64,000 bases of DNA from Actinomycetota bacterium. Lineage in GTDB: Bacteria > Actinomycetota > Acidimicrobiia > Acidimicrobiales > Ilumatobacteraceae. Under the pieces are notes generated by a model that saw only the letters and a list, made by a program, of their open reading frames with translations, did not search any database and was not told the origin of the DNA. The stretch's first letter is position 1. Each line of letters opens with the position of its first letter. Positions 39,580 to 47,297 of this stretch are shown here, in pieces. Location: assembly GCA_009726095.1 (NCBI GenBank), contig WLMZ01000005.1, positions 1 through 64,000 of the forward strand, given 5' to 3'. Position numbers and translations under genes: made by a program.

Positions 39580-39990
39580 ATGTTGACCGGGGCCGGACGG
39601 GTCCGCAAAGCTGGGGCCGTGGCGACCTCACTGTTCGAAGCGAACGACCGCCCCACTGCCATCGGTCGCGTCAGCACCGCCATCATCGACGGCGAAGCGG
39701 TCTTGTACCACGAGGCCGCACGGACGGTGCATCGACTGAACGCCGTCGCCAGCAGCGTGTGGCTACTCAGCGATGGCGAGACATCGGTCAACGACATGGC
39801 TACCGAGCTGTCCGAGCTGTTCGCAGTTGATGCCGACGTGCTCGGCTCGGCGATCGACGAATCGCTCAAACTTCTTGCTGACGCAGGCCTCCTCGCGGGT
39901 CATGAGAAGCCGCTGCCCGACTTCATCGAGTCAATCGACGACTACGCCTCCGACGACAGCCGGATCATCCCCCGGCCCGGCGACCCTTGA
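39580..39990 (+). CDS. PqqD-like (RRE) protein with acidic tail
   Basis: 136 aa from ATG; a GTG at 39619 is an alternative start just before the domain. IGRVSTAIIDGEAVLYHEAARTVHRLNAVASSVWLLSDG is the beta part with the LNxxxxxVWxxxDG signature, and the helices follow up to GLLAGHEKPL. The final roughly 30 residues are acidic (DFIESIDDYASDDSR). It diverges from the other small PqqD-like gene and precedes a P-loop-less HprK-like protein by 21 bases, so the two probably work together. Confidence 0.75.
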   Translation: MLTGAGRVRKAGAVATSLFEANDRPTAIGRVSTAIIDGEAVLYHEAARTVHRLNAVASSVWLLSDGETSVNDMATELSELFAVDADVLGSAIDESLKLLADAGLLAGHEKPLPDFIESIDDYASDDSRIIPRPGDP

Positions 39991-40011
39991 GGCACTCCCG
40001 ATAACCGCTCC

Positions 40012-40779
40012 GTGTGGGCGGACACCATCGTGCTGCGCGTCGGCCACGAGCGAGATCTGCTCGTGGGCGTACAGGTAGACAGCGACGCCAACGCCAGCCG
40101 GGTTCGCGCACTCTTCCACCAGTGGATCGAAACAAACCCTCCCGAGGTGCCTCATCCGTTCCCGGCGGCGTTCAGTCTGCGTCTCGATCCGATCGATGCC
40201 CCAACCGGGCCAAACCCGGGTGGATTGCGGGCGGTCCCACAGCTTCGCCACGGAGCGACGACCATCGTCCGTTCCCGCGACCCGGACGACGTGCTTCGAG
40301 CCTTTGCGATCACGCTGGGCGGTATTCACCTCGGCCTGGATCCCAGAGAGCACATCTGGGTACCACTGCGCCCGTTCATTCGAAACGATTCCGTGGTGCT
40401 CGTCGAGGTCGACACGCCCACCCTGGTCAACGACCGTTTGCTCGGTGTCGACGGGATTCACGAGTTCGCGGCATGGAGCGTTGCCGTCTCCGGCGATCGC
40501 TCAGCGCGCATCCCACCCCCACTGCCAGAGTTGGCGTGGCATGCCATCGGAGTGGAGCCACCTGTTGCAGAGTGGCAGCAGTTTCATCTCGCCGGCATTG
40601 TCGTGCATCACCCGCAGCCAATCTCGACCGTCGATCTGGTTGCCCGACTGGCGCTGAAGAGCATCGATGCCACCTGGTTCTCATTGGTCGCCGCACTCGC
40701 CGAACAGGGAGACGTCTGCGCTGCCGACGACGGCCGCGAGCTGCGTCAACAGGTGCGCCGACTACTCGACGGCGCATAG
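40012..40779 (+). CDS. Unassigned protein, possibly a P-loop-less HprK-like relative
   Basis: 255 aa starting at GTG. I find no P-loop. The order of features loosely follows the HprK-like proteins nearby: a variable N-domain (TIVLRVGHERDLLVGVQVDSD), a central stretch (RNDSVVLVEVDTPTLVNDRLLGVDGIHEF) where the kinase core should be, and a C-part (FHLAGIVVHHPQPISTVDLVARLAL) resembling the PLGAMVIVVHAPGEPTRLEAL region of the fusion kinase. If the relation is right the protein has lost ATP binding. It follows the PqqD-like gene directly. The family call is tentative. Confidence 0.5.
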   Translation: MWADTIVLRVGHERDLLVGVQVDSDANASRVRALFHQWIETNPPEVPHPFPAAFSLRLDPIDAPTGPNPGGLRAVPQLRHGATTIVRSRDPDDVLRAFAITLGGIHLGLDPREHIWVPLRPFIRNDSVVLVEVDTPTLVNDRLLGVDGIHEFAAWSVAVSGDRSARIPPPLPELAWHAIGVEPPVAEWQQFHLAGIVVHHPQPISTVDLVARLALKSIDATWFSLVAALAEQGDVCAADDGRELRQQVRRLLDGA

Positions 40780-40801
40780 CGCCCGGCACCGACGCCGGCG
40801 C

Positions 40802-41131
40802 TCACGAGTCGGGCGGCACCATCTCGGGGGCGGGGTCGACACCGTGCAGAAAGCCGCTCTCGCCGAATCGTCTGATCGCGGCTTCCACGTCGGCCTCCAC
40901 GGCGGTGGATGGCAAGGAGAAGAGCCGAGCAACCCGCGCGCAGATTTCCGACACCGTTGCCCGGCCATCGCAACCGGACCAGATCACCATCGATGTCCGG
41001 TTCAGCAGCGCCGAGTGGCGGCTGCTCGTGTCGTACAACACGGCCTCGTCATCGAGATAGGCCGCAACGACGCTTGCACCCGGAATCGGCACGAACCCCG
41101 ATCTGACCACCTCGTCGGCGAAAGGCATCAT
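40802..41131 (-). CDS. PqqD-like (RRE) protein
   Basis: 109 aa, start overlapping the stop of the HprK-like gene by four bases (ATGA). PIPGASVVAAYLDDEAVLYDTSSRHSALLNRTSMVIWSGCDG is the beta part with signature LNxxxxxIWxxxDG. The helical half has VSEICARVARLFSLPSTAVEADVEAAIRRFGESGFL. Last gene of the minus-strand operon Tat protein - PqqD/HprK fusion - HprK - PqqD. Confidence 0.78.
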   Translation of the reverse strand: MMPFADEVVRSGFVPIPGASVVAAYLDDEAVLYDTSSRHSALLNRTSMVIWSGCDGRATVSEICARVARLFSLPSTAVEADVEAAIRRFGESGFLHGVDPAPEMVPPDS

Positions 41132-41961
41132 GCACCGACCAATGGACGGACCAGCTCGATCGCTTCCGACACGTGTGCAAAGCGGAGTCGATAACCGGGC
41201 ACGACCGTGGCGAGCTGTTCCAGCGCCCGGAACACCGGCTCACCCGACAAGCCCAGCGTCGTCGAGTTCAGCACGAGCGCGTGCAGCGTGGCCGCGCGAC
41301 TGATCGGCACCAATTCCGCCGCGTCGTTCCATTCGAGAAAGACGATGGCGACCAGCGGCACGGGTGAGGTCTCGGCCACCGCCCCCAGCTCGCTTGCCGC
41401 GAGAAACCATTCGTCGCCGAAGTAGTCGCCGTGGCCAGCGGGCATGTCCGGCAGCTCGTCGAGCAGGCCACGACCGCCCGAGCGGAGCATGATCGGACGA
41501 GCATACGGATGCACCATGAGCGAGGCGACGTCGATGGGCGCAAGGTCGTCGCTGAGATGACGCCAACCGAGCTGAGCTGCCGCCGCGGCGATGGTGCTCT
41601 TACCGCTGCGCGACTGCCCACACAACGCAACGGCCCCGAGCGGCCCTGCAGTGACGGCAGCATGCAACACCGGCCACGTGGCCCGTGACAGCTCGGCGCG
41701 ATGGTTCACCTCCCAGGCGATGACTGCGACGATTCCGAATCTCGACACGAACCCCTCGCACATCTCGATCTCCCCAGACGGATGCTGCAGGGTGACCTCG
41801 TACGAACCATCCGGCATCGACATCGCTCGCAGAACGCTCAGCTCGCCGTCGGCTGCGGGAAGGTCGCGGTAGCACCGGTCAATGACCTCCACGAGCGCCG
41901 TATCGTCGGATTCAAAGCTGAACGAAAAGCCGAGCACGTGGTATGCGCGAGTTGTCGTCAT
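41128..41961 (-). CDS. HPr-kinase-related protein with intact P-loop
   Basis: 277 aa from an ATG overlapping the upstream stop (ATGA). The N-domain is variable. The kinase core begins WPVLHAAVTAGPLGAVALCGQSRSGKST (P-loop about 115-123), then GWRHLSDDLAPID (acidic metal site) and HPYARPIML, the pattern of HprK-related proteins. True HPr kinase acts on a Ser of HPr; relatives in lasso peptide clusters phosphorylate the peptide. No ptsH is present here. The fold should bind ATP; the target is unknown, with the Tat-signal protein or a neighbour as candidates. Confidence 0.8.
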   Translation of the reverse strand: MTTTRAYHVLGFSFSFESDDTALVEVIDRCYRDLPAADGELSVLRAMSMPDGSYEVTLQHPSGEIEMCEGFVSRFGIVAVIAWEVNHRAELSRATWPVLHAAVTAGPLGAVALCGQSRSGKSTIAAAAAQLGWRHLSDDLAPIDVASLMVHPYARPIMLRSGGRGLLDELPDMPAGHGDYFGDEWFLAASELGAVAETSPVPLVAIVFLEWNDAAELVPISRAATLHALVLNSTTLGLSGEPVFRALEQLATVVPGYRLRFAHVSEAIELVRPLVGA

Positions 41962-43151
41962 CGACGGTCGAGTACTTCCGCGATGAGTCCCGGCACTGTG
42001 GCCAGATCGTCGACCGTCAACCGATAACCGGGGACCACCCGGGCCAACGCAACCAGATCGTCGCACCACTCCTCGCGGGCGTGGGCGGCCACCAGCAGCA
42101 TCGGTTGCAGCGCGGCGACGACGTATGCCGGGTCGAGCGCCTCAAGTCGGGTCGGTTCGCCAGGGGCATGCACCACGATCACCATCGCGCCGAGCGGCGC
42201 TGGCCCAGCAAGACGGGCGAAACCGAGTGCCGATGCGGCCAACGGTTGATGCCAGCCGACGTACTGCTCGCAGCCAGATGGCGTGGAAGGCTCCACTCCC
42301 AACGATCGCCAGCCCTCTTCGGTCTGGGAGATGGGCGACGGCCAGGGTTGAGCGACGAAGGTGGCCGGGTCCACCACCACGACCTCATCGGCCATGTAGC
42401 CGAACCCGGCGCGCAGCAGGGACAACATCGTGGTGGTCTTCCCTGCGCCCCAACTGCCGGTCAGCAACGCGGCCCGGCCGCCATGCTCCACGGCAGCAGC
42501 ATGGAACGTGACCGGACGGTTCGACACCGTCTCGAACACCAGACCCGTCAGCAGCTCCTGCAGCACGCCGTCGTCGTCGGCACCAGGACCGCACCCGCGG
42601 CCATCGATCTCCGCTGCCCACGAGCGCTGCCCGTCGGGGCCATCGGATCGACGAACCACGACCGCATGATCTGATTCCACTGCAGGACGGGACAGCAACA
42701 GGTCTTCGAGCCGATCGGCGATGAAGGCCGCCAGCGCCAACTCCTCGACATCAACGACAAATGCGGAGCCGAGGCCGGCAAACGGTCCTATCCGGGTCAT
42801 CCCCGGCGCAACAGCAAACCCAGGCGGTGCAGGTACCGGAGCCGCCGTCGGACGTGCGGCCAAGGCATCTGTCGCCGGCGGCTCGTGCTCGGTGTCGAGC
42901 AATAGCCCCATTCGGGTAAACCCGGCAACGGCAGAGTTGACCTCCGTGCGGACCATGTCGGGATCGACACCGAAGAACTCGGCCACCTCAGCGACGATGT
43001 CGTCAATGGCGCGGAATCCATCGCACAGCAGCCAGATCGCCGTCGCACTCGCGTTCAGTGGGACGACTGAGGCATTCGACCGTATGTAGACAACCGAACC
43101 GGCGCCGATGATCCAGGTTCGTGCGGCGCCCGGAACGGGCGCACGGGTCAC
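41958..43151 (-). CDS. PqqD-like domain fused to an HPr-kinase-related domain
   Basis: 397 aa from a GTG that overlaps the stop of the Tat-signal gene (GTGA); the 612-aa ORF in the track extends through that gene in another frame and is wrong. Residues 12-85 are PqqD-like (VVYIRSNASVVPLNASATAIWLLCDG, signature present). A Pro/Ala linker follows. The kinase part has FHAAAVEHGGRAALLTGSWGAGKTT (P-loop about 232-240) and GYMADEVVVVDPATFVAQPWPS. One polypeptide thus joins a likely peptide-binding module to a likely kinase, a strong hint that a peptide or protein is the substrate. Confidence 0.8.
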   Translation of the reverse strand: MTRAPVPGAARTWIIGAGSVVYIRSNASVVPLNASATAIWLLCDGFRAIDDIVAEVAEFFGVDPDMVRTEVNSAVAGFTRMGLLLDTEHEPPATDALAARPTAAPVPAPPGFAVAPGMTRIGPFAGLGSAFVVDVEELALAAFIADRLEDLLLSRPAVESDHAVVVRRSDGPDGQRSWAAEIDGRGCGPGADDDGVLQELLTGLVFETVSNRPVTFHAAAVEHGGRAALLTGSWGAGKTTTMLSLLRAGFGYMADEVVVVDPATFVAQPWPSPISQTEEGWRSLGVEPSTPSGCEQYVGWHQPLAASALGFARLAGPAPLGAMVIVVHAPGEPTRLEALDPAYVVAALQPMLLVAAHAREEWCDDLVALARVVPGYRLTVDDLATVPGLIAEVLDRR

Positions 43152-43900
43152 GGCAGGTTCGCGCTGCAGGCCTGTGCGCCGCTGAACACCGTGTCGTAGG
43201 TGGTGGTGGGCGACGAATAGTTGACGTTGACCACCTGGTTCAGCGTGTTGAACACGGGGGTCACCGACGTTGACACGTACGTGACACAGCGGTAGGCCTT
43301 GACGGCACCAAGGCCAGCGCACACCACCCGCACCGACAGCGAGACGCTGGAGTACATGTTGAAGCTGCCGGAGTTCGCGTTGCCCTCGACAAATGCGTTG
43401 CCGCTGGTGGGGAAGGTCTTGGAGTAGTAGGCGCCGGGCGTGACGGTCTGCCACGTGGTCTGGCTGCTGCTCAGCTCGTACGGCGAGCCGGTCTTGCCGG
43501 ACTTGTACGCCGCCGTCCACTTCCACTGGAACTGCACGACCGGTGCGGTCGGGCTGCAATGGCACGGACCCTCGACGCCAGGGCCGCTGGACAGCGGGGG
43601 AACCTGGTAGTTGACGACGGAGCTGACGTTCCAGCGGTAGTTCTTGATGGTGCCACCACCGACGTAGGTCCACGTGGTCGTGCCGAGCACGCCGCCACCG
43701 GGCCCGAAGCCGGGCTGATCGATCTTGGGGATGCACTTGGGGGTACCGACACCCGCAGCATGGGCCACACCGCTCAACAACGTGGGGGCTGTCCATGCAA
43801 TGGCACCACCGACGGCCAACTTCTTGAGTGCAGCACGCCGATCGGTGTGGTCACCCAGAGTCGTTGCAGATGTTTCTGAGGAATCAATGTCCGCGCTCAT
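43148..43900 (-). CDS. Tat-signal secreted protein, candidate substrate of the PqqD/HprK system
   Basis: 250 aa from ATG; a GTG two codons earlier is possible. A polar N-region of about 22 residues precedes RRAALKKLAVGGAIAWTAPTLLSGVAHA, a twin-arginine-type signal peptide with an AxA cleavage site. The mature part (about 200 aa) is rich in Ser, Thr, Tyr, Val and Asn and has scattered Cys (PKCIPK, PCHCSP, VVCAGL, YRCVTY, QACSANLP), with a likely all-beta fold. I do not recognise a family. It heads the operon and is translationally coupled to the PqqD-kinase fusion. A long polar segment before the Tat motif would suit recognition in the cytoplasm by an RRE protein before export (inference). Confidence 0.72.
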   Translation of the reverse strand: MSADIDSSETSATTLGDHTDRRAALKKLAVGGAIAWTAPTLLSGVAHAAGVGTPKCIPKIDQPGFGPGGGVLGTTTWTYVGGGTIKNYRWNVSSVVNYQVPPLSSGPGVEGPCHCSPTAPVVQFQWKWTAAYKSGKTGSPYELSSSQTTWQTVTPGAYYSKTFPTSGNAFVEGNANSGSFNMYSSVSLSVRVVCAGLGAVKAYRCVTYVSTSVTPVFNTLNQVVNVNYSSPTTTYDTVFSGAQACSANLP

Positions 43901-44119
43901 CGCCACAGAATAGCCGCGCCAAGTACGAAAAGAAAAGGGCGAACGTCACGTATGCCGTCAACCACCCGTAACCCTTCGAGTGGCAGCCACGTGGATTCCG
44001 GTTCGGCCACCCATTTCGCCCACCCGTCGGCGCCTGCTGCAGATGGAATGTTGACGAGCAGCGTCCTCTGGCACCCGGGGTGGGATCTCGTTGGACGAGC
44101 GCACTGGTACGGTCGCGTC

Positions 44120-45334
44120 GTGGGCGAGGTCTCTTGGGCACCCAACATCGACGATCGATTCATCCCAGCGCGTTCCCAGAGCGTCGTGACGATCGAACTC
44201 GATCAGGAAGTGGTCCTGCTCGACGAATCAGGCCAGACGATTCATGCGCTGAACCCGGTGGGTGCGCTGATCTGGGCCTGCATCGACGGTACGTCGCAGC
44301 TCGGGGAGATCTGCGCCGACCTCGCCGATGCCGTCGGGGCGCCGCTGGAGACCGTGCGTGCCGACACACAGGCGATCGTCGCGCGGCTCGCTGAACTGGG
44401 CATGATCACCGATGCCGGACTGCACATCGCCACGCCGCCACCGACCCCATCGAACCGCCACGAGCAACCAATCGACCGCGTCGAGGAAGCCGATGGCACC
44501 ACAGGGCAGACAATGCTGACGGTGGAGGTGGCCGGACAGAGTGTTGGCGTGGCCACCAACGACACCACCGTGCTGCACCTGCTGCGAGACGCGCTCGGGC
44601 CGGCGCTGACCAGCGTTCCCAGCTCGGTCGCCGACGTCTTCTTGCACGTGGGCACAGCACCCGGGCGGCTCATGGCCGTGCACTACCTCTCCGTGCGTGG
44701 CGAGCGTGTTGTGCGTACCTCGAACCTCGGGCGCCTGGTTCGCGCCAGCCTGCGCCACCTCGAGGGGTTCGTTCCGCGCACGGACGATCTGGTGCTGACC
44801 GGGCGGCTGATGGTGCACGATCGCGGTGCGGTGATCATTCGTGCATCGTTCGGGTGTCTGCTCGAACTGGGCGACCGGGGTCTGGCCCGTGCAGGTTGGC
44901 GAACGCTCGATCAGCCCGCCACCATGGTCGATGCCGAGACACTCGACGTCGTCACTGCGGCTCCTTCGTTGCAATGTGATCCCGCCGGGCTGGAGGAGAT
45001 CGAACGGCAGTTGCCGATCGGGCGCGACGAACTCCGTGCCATTCCGCAACGACTCCCACTGTTGGGTCTGGTGTCGGTGGGCTACCTCGCAGCGCCCGAT
45101 GGAGAGGTCGAGACACCGGCGCAGCAACTCACGCGTCGCGTCCAGTTCGTGAACGGTGCCGGACCCGTCCGCGGCAGCGATCTCCAGCAGCTCGCCCGGG
45201 TCGTCGCCAGGGTTCCGACCTACTGGCTCACGGGCCACGAACCACGTGGGGTTACCGACCTGCTCGGCCGACTTGCGAGCGGCCCGCGGCGGTCACATCA
45301 GGGGCGATCGCAGCCTCATCGAAATACTCGGTGA
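44120..45334 (+). CDS. PqqD-like domain fused to a degenerate HprK-like domain (no P-loop)
   Basis: 404 aa from a GTG; an ATG at 44048 or the track start at 43952 are alternatives, none with a clear ribosome site. The N-terminus holds a PqqD-like domain (VVTIELDQEVVLLDESGQTIHALNPVGALIWACIDG, signature present). The second half follows the HprK layout: LTGRLMVHDRGAVIIRASFG, GLARAGWRTLDQPATMVDAETLDVV, where the intact kinase next door has GSWGAGKTT and MADEVVVVDPAT. The P-loop lysine and glycines are absent, so a pseudokinase or binding role is likely. It diverges from the Tat-signal gene. Its last 83 bases overlap the convergent YkgJ gene. Confidence 0.72.
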   Translation: MGEVSWAPNIDDRFIPARSQSVVTIELDQEVVLLDESGQTIHALNPVGALIWACIDGTSQLGEICADLADAVGAPLETVRADTQAIVARLAELGMITDAGLHIATPPPTPSNRHEQPIDRVEEADGTTGQTMLTVEVAGQSVGVATNDTTVLHLLRDALGPALTSVPSSVADVFLHVGTAPGRLMAVHYLSVRGERVVRTSNLGRLVRASLRHLEGFVPRTDDLVLTGRLMVHDRGAVIIRASFGCLLELGDRGLARAGWRTLDQPATMVDAETLDVVTAAPSLQCDPAGLEEIERQLPIGRDELRAIPQRLPLLGLVSVGYLAAPDGEVETPAQQLTRRVQFVNGAGPVRGSDLQQLARVVARVPTYWLTGHEPRGVTDLLGRLASGPRRSHQGRSQPHRNTR

Positions 45335-45848
45335 CGAGCCTCGAGAAGCGGAGTCCAGCGGCCATCAGGTCCTGATGTGACTCGGGTTTGTAGGCGGGCT
45401 CCTCGGTCTTCATGAAGGTGGAGAGTTGTGCGGCCGAGAACGAGCCGATCGGGATCCCCATTGCTTCCTCGAGCCACCGCACGAGGCCACGCATGGTTTC
45501 GACGATGTCGAGGCAGTCATCGAGCCCCATGCGGCCCGAGGTGTACTCAGGCAGAAGCCGACAGCTGTATTTGTGGCACACACTGGGCCGGTGCTCGTAC
45601 ACCGAACAGCAACCGCCGACGAACGCGGGGCACGGCTGCTCGAACTCGACCTCGCCGGTTGGTCGACGGCGCACGGTCAGCGACAGCGAGGTGACGTGGC
45701 TGATCTCAGCCTCATCGATCGTGGCGCCCGGGAAGAGCGTGCCGTCGCAGCACATGCCGCACTGCAGGCAGACGTCTTCGGCTCTGCGGGCAGCGCGAGC
45801 AACCTGCGGTGCTTTCTGCCTGACCTTCTGCTTCGAGCGACCGCTCAC
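45252..45848 (-). CDS. YkgJ-family cysteine-cluster protein
   Basis: 198 aa. CLQCGMCCDGTLFPG, PCPAFVGGCCSVYEHRPSVCHKYSCRLL is the CxxCxxCC...C...CxVYxxRPxxC pattern of the YkgJ family (putative zinc or iron-sulfur chelating). The N-terminus is basic. Some such proteins are linked to oxidative or maturation chemistry, but no reaction is established. Its 3' end overlaps the PqqD-HprK-like gene by 83 bases; both frames look real. Confidence 0.83.
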   Translation of the reverse strand: MSGRSKQKVRQKAPQVARAARRAEDVCLQCGMCCDGTLFPGATIDEAEISHVTSLSLTVRRRPTGEVEFEQPCPAFVGGCCSVYEHRPSVCHKYSCRLLPEYTSGRMGLDDCLDIVETMRGLVRWLEEAMGIPIGSFSAAQLSTFMKTEEPAYKPESHQDLMAAGLRFSRLVTEYFDEAAIAPDVTAAGRSQVGRAGR

Positions 45849-45965
45849 GCTGTGCCTCCCTCCGACATGACCACAGCCGACACCTGCAATCTAGCGGTGA
45901 GGCCAGCGGCTGTTGAGCCGCCGATTGGGCGGAAACGGGTTTGGCCCGTGCGGTAGCGTCGCTGT

Positions 45966-46616
45966 GTGATGTCGACGCAACGACGGGTGCTGGTGGTGGG
46001 TGCGGGTGGACATGCGCGCGTCTGCATCGAGGCGCTGCTCGACGACGAGGACACCACCGTGGTGGGTTGTGTCAGCTCCGATGGATCTGCCATTTCCGGA
46101 CTTGATGCGGTGATGCTCGGCCTCGATGCCGAGCTCGAGGAGATCGCTGCGGCGCACGCCGCCACGCACGTGTTCGTAGCCATTGGCGACAACGCCACCC
46201 GAGCGCAGATGATGGCACGCTGCTGGGCATCGGGGCTGCTGATGGCATCGGCCATCAGCCGGCATTCGATGCTGTCCTGGAGTGCTGCGGTCAGCGAGGG
46301 TGCCGCCGTGCTGCCCGGCGCCGTGGTGAACGCAGCCACGCAGGTTGGCCAGGGCGCCATCATCAACACCGGCGCCCACATCGACCACGACTGCGACATC
46401 GGCGACTTCGCCCACATCGCGCCCGGTGTCGCCATCGCCGGCGGCGTCAGCATCGGCACCCGGGCGTTCATCGGCATCGGCGCACGAGTGATCCCTGGCA
46501 TCACCATCGGTCATGACGCCACCGTGGGGGCGGGTGCCGTGGTGATCCGCGACGTTCCTGCCGGTGCCACGGTTGTCGGCGTGCCCGCCAGGCTGCTGCA
46601 CCAGCGGACCCGGTGA
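45966..46616 (+). CDS. NeuD/PglD-type sugar O/N-acetyltransferase
   Basis: 216 aa; starts GTG ATG, either may be used. The N-terminal Rossmann-like domain with RRVLVVGAGGHARVCIEALLDD binds the sugar nucleotide. The C-terminal left-handed beta-helix (hexapeptide repeats VLPGAVVNAATQVGQGAIINTG, HIDHDCDIGDFAHIAPG) binds acetyl-CoA, with the catalytic His in IDHDCDIG. The layout is that of NeuD/PglD, which acetylate UDP-4-amino sugars or sialic acid. With the upstream FlaA1 and DegT enzymes this would complete a diacetamido-sugar route (inference). It leads into the sugar transferase with a 3-bp gap. Confidence 0.9.
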   Translation: MMSTQRRVLVVGAGGHARVCIEALLDDEDTTVVGCVSSDGSAISGLDAVMLGLDAELEEIAAAHAATHVFVAIGDNATRAQMMARCWASGLLMASAISRHSMLSWSAAVSEGAAVLPGAVVNAATQVGQGAIINTGAHIDHDCDIGDFAHIAPGVAIAGGVSIGTRAFIGIGARVIPGITIGHDATVGAGAVVIRDVPAGATVVGVPARLLHQRTR

Positions 46617-46619
46617 CCA

Positions 46620-47228
46620 ATGCTGGCCAACGCAGTACGCCGCATGGTCGACATCACCGTTGCCGTTCTGGTGCTCGTGGTGGGGTTGCCGCTGCTCGTC
46701 GCCGTCGCCGTCGCCGTGCGTGTGCGGCTCGGGTCGCCAGTGTTGTTCCGGCAACGCCGTCTCGGATTGGGTGGCCGTCCGTTCGATCTCGTGAAGTTTC
46801 GCACCATGCGCGACCCCGCACCCGGGCGTGAAGCACCCGAGTTCGACACCGAGCGGCTCCCCCGGTTTGGCCAGGTGCTGCGCAGCACCAGCGTCGATGA
46901 ACTGCCGTCGATGCTCAACCTGCTGCGCGGCGACATCACCCTGGTCGGTCCCCGCCCCCTGCCCGAGCAGTATTGGACGCGCTACCGCGGCGACGAATAC
47001 GAACGGTTCTGGGTGAAGCCAGGCCTGACCGGCCTTGCACAGATCAACGGCCGCAACACCGTGGAGTGGGATCAACGCCTGGCGCTCGATGTGCAGTATG
47101 TGCGAACCCGCAGCCTTCGCAGCGATCTGTCGATCCTGATCAAGACCATCCCCGTGGTTCTGGGTCGGGCCGGCGTGAACCACACCGAGGGCGTGACGAT
47201 GCACGCCCTACCGACCGATCGCCCGTAG
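46620..47228 (+). CDS. Initiating sugar transferase (PglC/WcaJ family, undecaprenyl-phosphate)
   Basis: 202 aa, the short monotopic form without the extra N-terminal TM domain. Membrane segment VDITVAVLVLVVGLPLLVAV, then FRQRRLGLGGRPFDLVKFRTM, RSTSVDELPSMLNLLRGDITLVGPRPL and KPGLTGLAQINGR, all diagnostic of polyprenyl-phosphate sugar-phosphotransferases. It starts the repeat unit by moving a sugar phosphate onto undecaprenyl phosphate. NeuD next door supports a PglC-like acetamido sugar as the first sugar. Confidence 0.93.
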   Translation: MLANAVRRMVDITVAVLVLVVGLPLLVAVAVAVRVRLGSPVLFRQRRLGLGGRPFDLVKFRTMRDPAPGREAPEFDTERLPRFGQVLRSTSVDELPSMLNLLRGDITLVGPRPLPEQYWTRYRGDEYERFWVKPGLTGLAQINGRNTVEWDQRLALDVQYVRTRSLRSDLSILIKTIPVVLGRAGVNHTEGVTMHALPTDRP

Positions 47229-47297
47229 TCGTCCTGTCAACCAACCCCGGCGGCAACGTGAACTCACCCGACCCAGGCACACCTCGGTGCGACTGCC

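Noticed and set aside
43152-43796. N-terminal 215 residues of the 612-aa ORF
   Set aside because: Lies in another frame of the Tat-signal gene; the real fusion protein starts at the GTG overlapping that gene's stop.
38233-45334. Complete lasso peptide cluster
   Set aside because: No asparagine-synthetase-like cyclase, no transglutaminase-like protease and no short precursor ORF with a typical core could be found.
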